Numbered from the stretch's first letter, positions 52,630 to 62,460 are shown. The stretch is 64,000 bases of DNA from Legionella quinlivanii (GCF_900461555.1 NZ_UGOX01000001.1:2555501-2619500); one strand, 5' to 3'. A program made the numbers and translations. Notes: a model not told the origin generated them from the sequence alone.

Positions 52630-52904
52630 GTTGGGCCATGGGCCTAATGGCGCTGCCTTAAGGCCTTAACCACTACTCTCTACGTCCCTCGGCTTGTCCC
52701 TGAGAGATGGTCACAAAATTTAACCATCCTATTAGAGCCTACGTACCCCGCTTTATGCGGGGTATCCAAGTAATGCGTCTGATTGGCAAAAACATTTTAA
52801 ACTCACTACCATTGTTATGATACCCCGCATAAAGCGGGTTACGTAGGCTCTTACGAGACGTAGGTAAAGTCTTAAGGCAGCGCCATTTGGCCAAGGGCTC
52901 AACC
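52630..52904. mobile_element. MITE-like palindromic repeat, copy 2
   Basis: The outer arms match copy 1 (30602-30837) almost base for base, but the centre is longer: the ACCCCGCTTTATGCGGGGTA hairpin is followed by about 60 extra bases and a second, inverted hairpin (ACCCCGCATAAAGCGGG). The structure suggests an insertion into, or nested copy of, the central palindrome. Confidence 0.8.
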
Positions 52905-52968
52905 TACATTTAAATGCATCTCTCCTTAAATTAATGGCAGCCGTAAATTTACACTTTAGTTACATTTC

Positions 52969-52988
52969 TTTAATATTTTCTTAAGAAT
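52969..52988 (+). promoter_or_regulatory. PmrA-like tandem box upstream of the 776-aa gene
   Basis: TTTAATATT and CTTAAGAAT are separated by two bases, matching the cTTAATatT tandem consensus in 15 of 18 positions. The box ends 44 bp before the ATG at 53033. Confidence 0.65.
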
Positions 52989-53032
52989 CGGATGGTAATT
53001 TGATTTTACTTGAATGAGTCTTGAGCTTCTAA

Positions 53033-55363
53033 ATGCGTAAAAACAACTCAAAAAAACCAAGACAAGTCATTATCCTCTCGGCTGAAGCAGAGGAAAACTG
53101 CAGCCAATCTGCTGAAATTGATGAATTAATGAAGCAGTTCCACTCTCTGGCAAAAATACATAAGAATCTTAAGCTGAAAGATGATGTCTTAAGGCTGGCA
53201 GACAAAGAATTCCGTTTAAATCAGTACGTCACTGCTTTTCAGAACAAGACAGTCAAAGCTAATACTCTCATTGCACAAATTATGATGCATTATCGAAACC
53301 GAATTGATCATCAGGCCTACCATCATTCTCTCGTCAAAGAGATCACTGAAGCCGTTTTGCAATTACAGAAACTGACAAGCAAGCGTACTAGCCTGCACAA
53401 TGCAATAGAGCAGCGATTCGCACAGGTATTCCCTGCTACCAATAACATTGAGGAACTGCAGGTTCATAAAGATTTGGCAGCCGAAGCGCTTCAAAAACAG
53501 TTGGAGAAATTTTTTCTAGGCATTTTTATTCTCAGGATAGGAAATAAAAAAGATCCGTACAGCCTCAAACTTACCAAAGATCTAATCACTTTCCTGAATG
53601 ATACCTTTCCCTTACTTAAAGACAAAACTACCGGTTTGAATAGAGAAACGATCAAGACATTAGAACGCTCAGTTTATGCTCATCTTGGAGTAAAGAGCTG
53701 GTTTATGAAAACAGCGGCCTCTCAAAACACCAGTGAATTGATTGCCAATCTGTTTTACTGGCAAGGCCCGGAATCCTGGGCCACTTTAAAAAAGCAAATA
53801 GTCGCGCTGCATCATCTGAACACTAAAATTGCTGCCTTTCCCCTTCACGCTATCAAGGAATTTGACATGCTAAACCAACTCACTGAACAAAATGAACAAA
53901 TGATCAAAGCTTATGCCCTGAAATTACCCGCAGAACTCAGTGAGTTTTCTACAGATCTGAATGAGCGGCTTAGACTTTTTAGCAGTGAAGACAGCGAAAA
54001 ACCGATCATTGCTCAAGCCAGGACAAAGCGGCCTCTGTTGAATGAATGGTCAAATCAAGTCGATGCCATTCTGGCAGCCTATCAGCAGCAATGCAGTCAG
54101 TTAGTTCCATCGCTGTCTGCATTAGAACGATTGCAATCTATTCACGGGCAGCAGGAAATCTGTATACAGGCACTTCAAAATGTTGAGAGACTGGTGGAGC
54201 AGTACCGACCTGGACACTCGATGTTCAAACAGAAACTCACCCTGGAATACGAATCTGAAAAGAAACTGGTTTTTCGTAAGCTTAGTCAAAGTATTCAAGC
54301 AGCGAATGATGCCCTACTATTAATCAAAGATAAAGTCACGGTGGATTTCGAACTTTCAGAAGCCCGTTCATTTTGCGAAAAAATTTTGCAGCAGCAGCAA
54401 CCGCTTTATGCGCTAAGAATGCAAGCAGAGTACACTGCAAATAAATTGGAGAAAGAAATAAGTGCTGTAAAACAGCTGATTAAGAACAAATGGCAACCGG
54501 AGCTTCAGCAGCTTTATAAGGCATATTATGCACCTCATGCCGGTTACACCCAATTCACTAATACTAACCCCTGTCAACCATTGCTCGAACAGCATTATCC
54601 GGCAATGGCCCGACAGAAGATGAGTTTGGATAAGCATTGGAGGGAGCTGGAAACAACAAGGGGTTCAGAATTACGAGCCTGGCTTGGCAATCTCCAGTCG
54701 CATCGCGATGAACTGTATTATGATATCCAATATAGAAATTCTCTGGAGCGTCAGGCGAAAATTATCCAGCAACGTCTGGAGCATCCTACTTACCAGGCTT
54801 CCATTAAAATCATTAATGCCCTGGGTAAAGAGATTATTCGTCTTTTGCAAAAATACAGCCCTAAAATACAGGATTTTTGTAACGAAGAGGTGCAATCTAT
54901 ACTGGCTGATATCATACAAAGTCCGGACTTGTGTCTTGACAAGAAAGAATTCAGTGATGAGGAGAACATCCTGTATGACAAAGTTGATCGCCGTATCATG
55001 AAGTTACTCAATATTCGCTTACTTTTTATTAAAGAAAATAATCACTACATCAACATCAACCCTCATCTGACGAATCATACGCAATACAGGGAGGCTTTAA
55101 TAAAACATGTAAATGACCACCTTCATAATGACAAGATGGAACATTATTCTGACGGCAAACGTCACTATTTCACGCAATGGATCAGAACCTATGTGCTCAG
55201 GCCACTACAAACTACTGCAATTGGTACCTATGATTACTTTGCAAAACGAGATAATAAGCACCAATTCTTTTATGCGACTCCCGGAGCTTCTGTGACTGAG
55301 AAAAATCTGGTTGCCCTGGGTAATGAAATGTCCAGTGAGCTCATGTCAGCACCAGCGGCATAA
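53033..55363 (+). CDS. Orphan 776-residue helical protein, candidate Dot/Icm effector
   Basis: The protein is long, charged and almost wholly helical, with many coiled-coil segments (for example ALEKLTSKRTSLHNAIEQRF-like stretches and QQQQPLYALRMQAEYTANK). There is no signal peptide or clear membrane helix. The C-terminal region (about 660-776) has aromatic residues (HYFTQWIRTYVLRPLQ, GTYDYFAKRDNKHQFFY) and ends ALGNEMSSELMSAPAA. I recognise no domain. A PmrA-like box lies 44 bp upstream and a MITE-like repeat lies just before that. The size, coiled coils and box are typical of Legionella effectors, but translocation is inferred. Confidence 0.75.
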   Translation: MRKNNSKKPRQVIILSAEAEENCSQSAEIDELMKQFHSLAKIHKNLKLKDDVLRLADKEFRLNQYVTAFQNKTVKANTLIAQIMMHYRNRIDHQAYHHSLVKEITEAVLQLQKLTSKRTSLHNAIEQRFAQVFPATNNIEELQVHKDLAAEALQKQLEKFFLGIFILRIGNKKDPYSLKLTKDLITFLNDTFPLLKDKTTGLNRETIKTLERSVYAHLGVKSWFMKTAASQNTSELIANLFYWQGPESWATLKKQIVALHHLNTKIAAFPLHAIKEFDMLNQLTEQNEQMIKAYALKLPAELSEFSTDLNERLRLFSSEDSEKPIIAQARTKRPLLNEWSNQVDAILAAYQQQCSQLVPSLSALERLQSIHGQQEICIQALQNVERLVEQYRPGHSMFKQKLTLEYESEKKLVFRKLSQSIQAANDALLLIKDKVTVDFELSEARSFCEKILQQQQPLYALRMQAEYTANKLEKEISAVKQLIKNKWQPELQQLYKAYYAPHAGYTQFTNTNPCQPLLEQHYPAMARQKMSLDKHWRELETTRGSELRAWLGNLQSHRDELYYDIQYRNSLERQAKIIQQRLEHPTYQASIKIINALGKEIIRLLQKYSPKIQDFCNEEVQSILADIIQSPDLCLDKKEFSDEENILYDKVDRRIMKLLNIRLLFIKENNHYININPHLTNHTQYREALIKHVNDHLHNDKMEHYSDGKRHYFTQWIRTYVLRPLQTTAIGTYDYFAKRDNKHQFFYATPGASVTEKNLVALGNEMSSELMSAPAA

Positions 55364-55852
55364 GATTAAACAGCAATACAAATTGAGAGATGTCTGCACA
55401 TCGCCGTTTATCCTTCACCTGGGGGCAATCTGACAGGCTATACACAATGTTATCCACAGATTTTGTGGATAAAAACTTCAGGACTTTTTCGTATAAAAGG
55501 CGCAAAATGCTTCATTAACAAGGGTTTACTAGTTGGTTGAAGAACTAAAAAAGTGCGTGATGAAGAAAATTAAAAAACTTATCCACAAATCTGAGTGGGT
55601 TGATCTATTTTGCGGGAGTGCATTGTATCGCCTTTTTTTTTCAATCGCCAGTCTTGACATTTCCTCTCTGTATTTTTTAAATTCAGAATTAATCTATCTA
55701 CTTAATTATTAAGATAATTTTTTGTCGTGAAATTTTTAAGAATATTACAAGTTTCACACGGTCAAGATGAAGACCTGAGATATTTCTTATACATCCCTGC
55801 GCTGATTGCTCAGTCAGTTAGCAAGAATGGCTGCCGCCGAAGCATCTCAAGC
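55364..55852. other. 489-bp AT-rich intergenic region with three DnaA boxes
   Basis: No protein gene is supported here. The region holds three perfect TTATCCACA boxes (listed next) and an AT-rich stretch around 55660-55740 (TTTTTTAAATTCAG, TTAATTATTAAGATAA). A GATCTATTTT motif lies at about 55603. Confidence 0.6.
55450..55587. promoter_or_regulatory. Cluster of three perfect DnaA boxes
   Basis: TTATCCACA occurs at 55450-55458 (+), as TGTGGATAA at 55464-55472 (-), and at 55579-55587 (+). The first two form a symmetric pair with a 5-base gap. The strict 9-mer is the high-affinity DnaA site of gammaproteobacteria. The flanking genes are not dnaA, rpmH or gyrB, so this may be a DnaA-titration or replication-control site, not oriC. 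Confidence 0.6.
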
Positions 55853-56614
55853 TTAGGAAAGCTCTGACTCCCCTTTAGCATGAAGCATTAAACAGGCCGC
55901 ATCGAAATCTTCCGGGGTATTGATATCCTGTCTGGGTTGTACACAAGCCTGTTCTATGCGAATTTTATGACCTGCCCACAAAACGCGTAATTGTTCTAGT
56001 GACTCTGTCACTTCCAGAGGAGCAGGCTCCCATTTGACATAATCAAGAATAAAGGAAGCGCGATAGGCATATAAGCCAATATGGCGGAACATATGCTCCA
56101 ATGAATCCTGATTATCCCTATTGAAAGGAATAGCGCTTCTCGAAAAGTACAAGGCGTTATTAAATTGATCGCGAACGACTTTCACCACATTGGGGTTATT
56201 TAATTGCTGTCTGGTTTCTATCGGCCAGCAAAGAGTCGCCATTGGCGTTTCAGCCTGTTGCAGGCTGGCGGCAACCTGTTTTATCAGCTCAGGATGAATA
56301 AAGGGTTCATCCCCCTGCACATTCACAATGATATCCTGAGGCTGATAATTATTTTTTTTAACTACCTCGGCAAGTCGATCGGTACCCGTTGGATGAGTAT
56401 TATCCGTCATCATCACTCGAGCCCCGAAACCAGACGCATGATCGGCAATCAGTTCATGATCTGTCGCGATAATAACAGAACGAGGCTGTGCCAGAAGCAC
56501 CTGCTCATATACTCTCTGAATAATCGTTTTACCAGCCAATTCCAGCATTAATTTACCCGCAAGTCTTGAGGAGCTATAGCGTGCGGGAATAATGACATGA
56601 TAATCAGGATTCAC
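55853..56614 (-). CDS. kdsB: 3-deoxy-manno-octulosonate cytidylyltransferase
   Basis: KdsB makes CMP-Kdo for lipopolysaccharide inner core. The 253-residue protein has the nucleotide-binding [33 protein letters not shown], the Mg-binding TGTDRLAEV and [20 protein letters not shown]. The start is GTG, overlapping the stop of the preceding YcaR-like gene (GTGA). Confidence 0.96.
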   Translation of the reverse strand: MNPDYHVIIPARYSSSRLAGKLMLELAGKTIIQRVYEQVLLAQPRSVIIATDHELIADHASGFGARVMMTDNTHPTGTDRLAEVVKKNNYQPQDIIVNVQGDEPFIHPELIKQVAASLQQAETPMATLCWPIETRQQLNNPNVVKVVRDQFNNALYFSRSAIPFNRDNQDSLEHMFRHIGLYAYRASFILDYVKWEPAPLEVTESLEQLRVLWAGHKIRIEQACVQPRQDINTPEDFDAACLMLHAKGESELS

Positions 56615-56790
56615 AACTGCTCCTTTTCTTCCAGGGGGATTAACCGCCCTTCCTGCTCGAGCATGACCGGAATATCTCCGCGAACAGGATAGGCAATTCG
56701 ATCAAAAGCGCAAATTAACTCCTCGTCTTTTAAAATCAGTTTGCCCTTGCATAAGGGACAAACCAGAATTTCAAGCAAACGTTTATCCAT
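56611..56790 (-). CDS. ycaR: YcaR/Trm112-like small zinc-ribbon protein
   Basis: This short gene codes for 59 residues ([20 protein letters not shown]..., ending EEKEQL). It has the family pattern [34 protein letters not shown] and a Glu-rich end. As in other YcaR proteins only three cysteines are present. A strong AAGGAG lies before the ATG. It lies directly upstream of kdsB with a 4-base overlap, as in many gammaproteobacteria. It may bind and activate a methyltransferase as Trm112 does, but the bacterial role is uncertain. Confidence 0.9.
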   Translation of the reverse strand: MDKRLLEILVCPLCKGKLILKDEELICAFDRIAYPVRGDIPVMLEQEGRLIPLEEKEQL

Positions 56791-56799
56791 CGAGACTCC

Positions 56800-57456
56800 T
56801 TACTGAGTAATCTTGTTGCGGATATAAACTGGGGCGGCTGCGGCGACATCCACTGGGTTAATCTTCCCTGCCTGAACCAGATGAATCATTGACAAGGCAT
56901 CAGGGTAGGTTTCAATCTGCCTGCCAATATTTTTACGAGTGGCTTCTGGCATAAGGGATAAATAGGATTCAAAGCCAATACCCGCGATAACAACTGGGCT
57001 TTCAGAGTTCAGATAGATTTCACCAGGATCAGAAACCTGCTCCTCTGTTGCCGACTCATCCTTAAAAAAACCCCAATAAACCTGCTGCATTCTGGCATCA
57101 ATCATCGCTAGAACCGGGCATTGGCTGTCAGGCACTGCAGAATGACGTACATTCCACGCAATAGCCTGAAGACTGCTTACCGGAAATAAAGAAAGATCAT
57201 GAGCATAAGCCAGAGCTTTGGCTACTGCGCAGGCAATTCTTAAGCCGGTAAAGCTTCCTGGCCCCTGTCCAAACACAATGCCATCTAACTGATTAAGGCT
57301 GGATTCATGCTCAGCAAGCAATTGCTGAATCATTGGCAGCAGAGTCTGAGCGTGTTTTCGCTGAACGCTTTGTTCGATAACTGCGTCACTTCCATTGATA
57401 CTGAGAGCTACAAACGCATGGGTAGTGGAGGTATCAATGCTCAATAATTTCTTCAT
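56800..57456 (-). CDS. tsaB: tRNA threonylcarbamoyladenosine biosynthesis protein TsaB
   Basis: TsaB is the inactive paralogue that, with TsaD and TsaE, builds t6A in tRNA reading ANN codons. The 218-residue protein has [46 protein letters not shown] and the KALAYAHDLSLFPVSSLQAIA segment. It overlaps the upstream helicase gene by 23 bases, so the two are co-expressed. It is 9 bases upstream of the YcaR-like gene. Confidence 0.93.
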   Translation of the reverse strand: MKKLLSIDTSTTHAFVALSINGSDAVIEQSVQRKHAQTLLPMIQQLLAEHESSLNQLDGIVFGQGPGSFTGLRIACAVAKALAYAHDLSLFPVSSLQAIAWNVRHSAVPDSQCPVLAMIDARMQQVYWGFFKDESATEEQVSDPGEIYLNSESPVVIAGIGFESYLSLMPEATRKNIGRQIETYPDALSMIHLVQAGKINPVDVAAAAPVYIRNKITQ

Positions 57457-59401
57457 CTAATGCCAACTGTTTAATAAAACGTAATACGGTTTGCTCATCG
57501 CGAGTTTTACGAAGACTGGGCAAACTGGAAAATATCTGCCTGCCATATTCTCTGCCAGTGAGACGAGGATCAGCTATCATTAACACGCCTCGATCATCAA
57601 TATCACGGATTAACCTTCCCACGCCCTGCTTCAAAGCCAGTACCGCATTGGGAAGCGAAAGCTCATCAAAACCGGACAAGCCCTGTGATTTCAAGTAGGC
57701 CATCTTGCCGCGAATAACCGGATCCGTAGGGCTGGCAAAAGGCAATTTATCAATGATAACACAGGATAATGCACTGCCCTTCACATCAACACCCTCCCAA
57801 AAGGTGGCGGTACCTAAGAGCACAGCATTGCCCAATTGACGAAAACGGGCTAATAGGATCGGTTTGGCCTCGTCTCCCTGAATAAGCAGTGGGTAGTTTA
57901 ATGTATTGCCAAGCAACTGAGCAACCATTTTCAGCGCGCGATGACTGGTAAACAGAAAGAAGCAGCGGCCTTTGCAAGCATTAATAACAGGCAATGCTTT
58001 TTCCAGCAAAGACTCATAATAACGGTTATGCTTTGGATCCGGCAAATCCCTGGGTAAATACAATAAAGCCTGTTCCTGATAGTTAAATGGGCTGGGTAAA
58101 ATCATTGTTTGAGCATTTTCCAATCCCAAGGGTTTAAGAAAACAGTTAAACGAAGATTCCAGCGTTAAGGTCGCCGAAGTAAAAATATAGGCTGCCTGTT
58201 GCCGGCTGATTAATTTCTTAAACGACTTAGCCACTTCAAAAGGAGTCGCATGGCAGGTGAGGCTGTGTTTAAATCGTTCAATCCAGCGAATAAATGGCTG
58301 GCTGCTATCACTGATACGCAGAATGAGTGACTTAGATTCTTTTAATCGCATCAAACAATTGCCGATCCCTTTCTGCTCCTGACTGCCAGACTTTTCAATC
58401 GCCGAAATAAAATCATCCAGGATAGTGAGCAGAGTATCCCAGGATTTTTTAAAGAGCGACTGCCTGATAACCTGTTCCCAAGGCATTTTTTCGTCTTCCC
58501 TGGCAATGGCTAAGAGCAATTGATCAATTGTTTTATCCAGTTCAATAGTTAGTTCCTTAAAAGGCTGATTGGGGAGATCCAGAACCGGCCATTCAAGCAT
58601 CAACTCATTAGCGGCATCAATTAATTGTCTGGTACTAAATCGCTCGCTATTAAACAAAGCGGCTATTTCAGCGAGCTGATGTGCTTCATCAAAAACGACC
58701 ACCTCTACCCCGGGAAGCAGCTCGCCAAAGCCCTCTTCTTTCAGTTGAGAATCAGCAAAAAACAAGTGATGGTTGATCACCACCAGATCCGCATCCAATG
58801 CTTTTTTTCTGGCTTTTACTAAAAAGCAGTCTTTATAGTATTCGCATTCACTGCCCAGACAATTATCCGCTGTCGATGTCGCATAGGGCCACACGGCGGC
58901 ATCTTCGTTAATTTCTGGTAATTCAGACCTTTCGCCAGACTGCAGTAAGGGCAGCTTTTCGCGGATAAAGATTAAATCATGTACCGCCTGCGGATGTGAA
59001 AAACGCCCTTCCTGTGCATGCAATTCGGTTCGATGCCGGCATATATAGTTGGCTCTTCCCTTTAAGTTCTGAATCTGCAGTGACAAGCCCAAGGCTTTAA
59101 TCAGATTAGGCAAATCTTTTTGATATAATTGATCCTGCAGTGTTTTGGTGGCTGTGGAAATCAGTGTTTTTTTACCGCTTAACAGACAGGGAACCAGATA
59201 GGCAAAGGTTTTACCTGTTCCAGTACCCGCCTCAGCAATCAGTATCGAGCTTTTTTCGATACTTTCTGCAATAGCAACGGCCAGATCTATTTGCGCAGTT
59301 CTTGCGACAAAGCCGGGAATGGCAGTCGTTAATCTGCCATTTTCACTAAAAAGCCGCCGACAATGAGCAATGGGATCGCTGTTAATCGAAATAGCGCTCA
59401 C
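57434..59401 (-). CDS. yoaA: DinG/YoaA-family ATP-dependent helicase
   Basis: The 655-residue protein is an XPD-type iron-sulfur helicase. It has Walker [11 protein letters not shown] (57-66), four cysteines that can hold a [4Fe-4S] cluster (Cys121, 181, 186 and 192), DEAH (238-241), the IFTSATL motif III and the C-terminal [11 protein letters not shown] and QGVGRLIRD. YoaA acts with the clamp-loader chi subunit in damaged-fork repair in E. coli. I favour YoaA over DinG by size and operon with tsaB. The start is GTG, overlapping the ferredoxin stop codon by 4 bases. Confidence 0.9.
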   Translation of the reverse strand: MSAISINSDPIAHCRRLFSENGRLTTAIPGFVARTAQIDLAVAIAESIEKSSILIAEAGTGTGKTFAYLVPCLLSGKKTLISTATKTLQDQLYQKDLPNLIKALGLSLQIQNLKGRANYICRHRTELHAQEGRFSHPQAVHDLIFIREKLPLLQSGERSELPEINEDAAVWPYATSTADNCLGSECEYYKDCFLVKARKKALDADLVVINHHLFFADSQLKEEGFGELLPGVEVVVFDEAHQLAEIAALFNSERFSTRQLIDAANELMLEWPVLDLPNQPFKELTIELDKTIDQLLLAIAREDEKMPWEQVIRQSLFKKSWDTLLTILDDFISAIEKSGSQEQKGIGNCLMRLKESKSLILRISDSSQPFIRWIERFKHSLTCHATPFEVAKSFKKLISRQQAAYIFTSATLTLESSFNCFLKPLGLENAQTMILPSPFNYQEQALLYLPRDLPDPKHNRYYESLLEKALPVINACKGRCFFLFTSHRALKMVAQLLGNTLNYPLLIQGDEAKPILLARFRQLGNAVLLGTATFWEGVDVKGSALSCVIIDKLPFASPTDPVIRGKMAYLKSQGLSGFDELSLPNAVLALKQGVGRLIRDIDDRGVLMIADPRLTGREYGRQIFSSLPSLRKTRDEQTVLRFIKQLALDEEIIEH

Positions 59402-59727
59402 CAGTCTTTTTGTAAATACTTGAGCTTATCTTTCACATCTTCCCAATCCTTTGCGTCCGGAGGACCATCCTTTTTGACCGTAATATTAGGCCACTTTTTG
59501 GATAGCTCGGCATTCAATTCCTTGAACTCTTTTTCTTCATCCGCCAGGTCATCTTCAGACTTAATGGCCTCCACAGGACATTCCGGCTCGCATAACGCGC
59601 AATCGATGCATTCATCAGGATTAATCACAAGAAAATTGGGGCCCTCATAAAAACAATCCACAGGACAAACTTCAACACAATCTGTGTACTTGCACTTGAT
59701 ACAGCTTTCAGTAATTACGAAGGTCAT
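59398..59727 (-). CDS. fdxA: Seven-iron ferredoxin FdxA
   Basis: This is a 109-residue [3Fe-4S][4Fe-4S] ferredoxin with cysteines at 9, 12, 17, 21, 25, 40, 43, 46 and 50 in the pattern [17 protein letters not shown] and [12 protein letters not shown]. The C-terminal extension ([20 protein letters not shown]) is typical for the FdxA/Azotobacter FdI group. Its stop codon overlaps the GTG of the iron-sulfur helicase gene, a suggestive pairing: the ferredoxin may supply electrons or be coregulated with cluster supply. Confidence 0.94.
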   Translation of the reverse strand: MTFVITESCIKCKYTDCVEVCPVDCFYEGPNFLVINPDECIDCALCEPECPVEAIKSEDDLADEEKEFKELNAELSKKWPNITVKKDGPPDAKDWEDVKDKLKYLQKDW

Positions 59728-59777
59728 TTCTCTTCTCTCAATAAAAATGATGCTTATTAAAACATAGAACTTACGAA

Positions 59778-60713
59778 TTAATCCAGATAAAGAAGCGGGC
59801 CTTCAGGCACAATCTGCGTCGGATTAATCATGCGATGACTGAAATAATAATGTTGCTTGATATGTTCAAAATTTACCGTTTCGGCAATTCCAGGGTAATG
59901 ATACAAGCGCTTAAGATAGGCAAATAAATGAGGATAATCCATAATTCGCTGACGGTTGGTTTTAAAATGCCCAAAATAAACGGCATCAAAACGAATCAGC
60001 GTTGTAAATAACCGCCAATCGGCTTCTGTTAATTGTTCACCCACCAGATAGTCTTTGTCTGATAAATGCGACTCTAAAAAATCAAGTGTATCAAATAACT
60101 CGAGAAATGCCTGCTCATAAGCATCCTGCGAAGTGGCAAAGCCACAGCGATATACCCCATTATTGACTGTGTGGTAAATGCGCTCATTGATTTGATCAAT
60201 ATCCGCGCGTAAGGCTTGAGGATAAAAATCCTGCGTATCCCCTGTCAGCGCATTAAAGCTGCTGTTAAATTGACGGATGATCTCTGCCGATTCATTGGAA
60301 ACGATGGTCTCTTTTTGAGTATCCCAAAGTATGGGCACTGTAACCCGGCCTGTATAATCTGGAACAGCCTTGGTATAGAGTTGATGAAGAAATTTGAAAT
60401 TATATAAGCGGTCACCGGTGGCGCCCAGCCCGCTTTTGAATTCCCAGCCATTCTCCAACATATGTGGATGGACTATGGACACATCAATCAGGGATTCGAG
60501 TTTTTTTAACTTCCTGAAAATCAGTGTTCGATGAGCCCAGGGACAAGCTAAGGATACGTATAAATGATATCTCTTCGCCTCGGCGGGAAACTCAGCCTTT
60601 GGATCAGGACTAATCACCTGATGAAATTTAACATTCTCACGCTTGAACTCCCCTTTACTTTTGCTCGTGTCATACCATTGATCCTGCCACTGCCCATTCA
60701 CTAATAATCCCAT
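59778..60713 (-). CDS. yqjG: Glutathionyl-hydroquinone reductase (YqjG/ECM4, GST-Xi)
   Basis: It removes glutathione from glutathionyl-hydroquinones. The 311-residue protein has the catalytic cysteine in [19 protein letters not shown] (Cys57), the GST-Xi N-terminal extension, [20 protein letters not shown] and the C-terminal [16 protein letters not shown] motif. It is followed by fdxA after 50 bp and preceded by the MATCAP-like gene after 19 bp, on the same strand. Confidence 0.93.
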   Translation of the reverse strand: MGLLVNGQWQDQWYDTSKSKGEFKRENVKFHQVISPDPKAEFPAEAKRYHLYVSLACPWAHRTLIFRKLKKLESLIDVSIVHPHMLENGWEFKSGLGATGDRLYNFKFLHQLYTKAVPDYTGRVTVPILWDTQKETIVSNESAEIIRQFNSSFNALTGDTQDFYPQALRADIDQINERIYHTVNNGVYRCGFATSQDAYEQAFLELFDTLDFLESHLSDKDYLVGEQLTEADWRLFTTLIRFDAVYFGHFKTNRQRIMDYPHLFAYLKRLYHYPGIAETVNFEHIKQHYYFSHRMINPTQIVPEGPLLYLD

Positions 60714-60732
60714 AGTAATCTCCTGATAATTA

Positions 60733-62022
60733 TTAGCCCAGCAAGAAGCTAAATCCCTTGGAAATCTCCGCCAGACTGAATTTATTGAGGAACAAAGAAA
60801 AGCTCATCCAGGCGCTTAAAGCGGCCAAATCACGGAAAGGCGGCGGCAGATAGACAGGAGGGGCTAAAAGTTCATGACTGCGCAAATCCCTCAGCAGAGG
60901 AATATCATCCAAAACCAGTTTGCCGCAAAATAACAGTGGAATTGCGTCAACCCGCTGTTGGCTAATAGCAAAACGGATAAAATTATAAATAAGGACAAAG
61001 CCTTTGGAATAAGATAAATCCTTGGTAAATGGCCCGCCAGTGGGTGTACTGCCGCGAAAAACACGCACAGCATGATTATAACTATCCTCTTCTGTCAGTC
61101 CACACTCAAGAAAATAACGATAAATATCAAGAAAATCAGCACCCTGACGCACTTTATCCAATGCGATTACTCGATTGGTAATCTTGCGTACCCGTCCAGG
61201 GTATGAGGAGAACGTCACAATTTCAGTAATGACTGCCAGCCCTTCCTGAATCACCGAACTGGAAGGAGATCCTTTGGACAGGAAAGAACAATAAGGCTGC
61301 ATGGAACCATTCAGGGTTGTCCCGACATGCACCCAGCCTTCATGCACCTCAAGATATTTCAAATCCCGATCGCTGAACATGGCATGCTGGCTTAATTTGA
61401 TATTGTCTGCGCCCGCTGACGCGTCGGCTACCATATCGTCACTGACAATCACTGTCACTTTACCGGGATGCTGGTCAAAATAAGAGCCTAAACGGGCTTC
61501 CAGAATTTGCTGAGCCTGGAATGGTGTATGACGCTTTAAGTCCGCATCGGATTGCAATTGAACATCCAGAGCTGTTAACACATCAAACAGTAGAGTACCC
61601 AGTTCAGACAGACGCGGCCCGCCTGAATAAAACACATCATTGGGGCTGCCGTATAACTCCATCGCAATTTCACTGAAAGCAGGGGTGCCACGCACCGCCA
61701 GCATCTCGACCGCCCGACTGTATTCTTCACACTGTCTTTTGATTAGTCGGGTTACTGGAGAATATTGACCCAGGCTATTATTCGCGTCTCGCAGGATTAG
61801 CCGGAACTCTTCTTTTTTTTCCTGCACATCGAAGGGGAGCGGCTTGTTATCGTAATAGGTTTTATCAACTAAAGGCAATTTTCGGGCTTTATTTTCAAAA
61901 AATTCCCTTTTAATCGTGTCATCCCATTTGATACTGTCCAGGATACGAATTTTACGCTGTGCTTCCACCATACGCCTGGATAGCTCTTGGATCACTGTTA
62001 ATTCGCTAGATTCACTGGACAT
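60733..62022 (-). CDS. DUF1704/MATCAP-like zinc peptidase ('QEGLA motif' protein)
   Basis: The 429-residue protein has the two signature motifs of this family: HEGWVHVGTTLNG (227-239, with the HExxxH zinc site) and IQEGLAVITEIV (258-269, with a third zinc-ligand glutamate). Family members include the human KIAA0895L/MATCAP, a tubulin tyrosine carboxypeptidase, and bacterial proteins formerly called 'flavohemoglobin expression-modulating'. Here all key residues are intact, so peptidase activity is plausible; the bacterial substrate is unknown. There is no signal peptide. GAGGG precedes the start, and it follows the BamC-like gene by 17 bp. Confidence 0.85.
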   Translation of the reverse strand: MSSESSELTVIQELSRRMVEAQRKIRILDSIKWDDTIKREFFENKARKLPLVDKTYYDNKPLPFDVQEKKEEFRLILRDANNSLGQYSPVTRLIKRQCEEYSRAVEMLAVRGTPAFSEIAMELYGSPNDVFYSGGPRLSELGTLLFDVLTALDVQLQSDADLKRHTPFQAQQILEARLGSYFDQHPGKVTVIVSDDMVADASAGADNIKLSQHAMFSDRDLKYLEVHEGWVHVGTTLNGSMQPYCSFLSKGSPSSSVIQEGLAVITEIVTFSSYPGRVRKITNRVIALDKVRQGADFLDIYRYFLECGLTEEDSYNHAVRVFRGSTPTGGPFTKDLSYSKGFVLIYNFIRFAISQQRVDAIPLLFCGKLVLDDIPLLRDLRSHELLAPPVYLPPPFRDLAALSAWMSFSLFLNKFSLAEISKGFSFLLG

Positions 62023-62039
62023 TTCGTCAACCCTCTCTG

Positions 62040-62282
62040 TTAGCCTGCTTGTGCACCTGCGTCAATTGGCGGAACAATACTGACTACTGCATTTTGTTTT
62101 TGATCAGGCAAATCATAAAAATGACTGATATTATCACTGGTCAGGGGCGATGGTACGTTAAGTGATGGTCCATTTTGACTCCTTAAATACAAACTTTCAC
62201 CATTACTGGCATAGCGTGAGCAAGAAGAAAGCAGCACCATTATTACCATAACTATAAAGCATTTTTTCACAACTATCCCCAT
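62040..62282 (-). CDS. Miniature BamC-like lipoprotein
   Basis: A lipoprotein signal peptide ends in LLSSC. The mature part of only about 58 residues (SLYLRSQNGPSLNVPSPLTS, then DNISHFYDLPDQ) matches in pattern the unstructured N-terminal segment of BamC (YxxxxPxLxxPxGL...YxIP), which in E. coli lies across BamD. The two globular BamC domains are absent. The position, downstream of dapA on the same strand, is that of bamC. The ATG at 62282 or the GTG at 62270 (with GGGGAT in front) may be the start. A BAM complex partner is therefore likely, in reduced form. Confidence 0.7.
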   Translation of the reverse strand: MGIVVKKCFIVMVIMVLLSSCSRYASNGESLYLRSQNGPSLNVPSPLTSDNISHFYDLPDQKQNAVVSIVPPIDAGAQAG

Positions 62283-62460
62283 TAACTTAAAGAAAAAACA
62301 ACAATTTGGTAACTTTCACTTTTCCTGACCTGCGAACAATCAATGAACACAAATATCGGGATAGTGGTTACATGTTTCACAAAAATGGCCGACATTTTTT
62401 GAGCCAGCGATTAGTTTAGCCTGTTTGATACTTAAAAGTAACACACACCATCACTTCATT

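Noticed and set aside
55364-55852. Chromosomal origin oriC
   Set aside because: Three DnaA boxes are suggestive, but dnaA, dnaN, gyrB or rpmH are not near and I cannot compute skew; kept only as a DnaA-box cluster.
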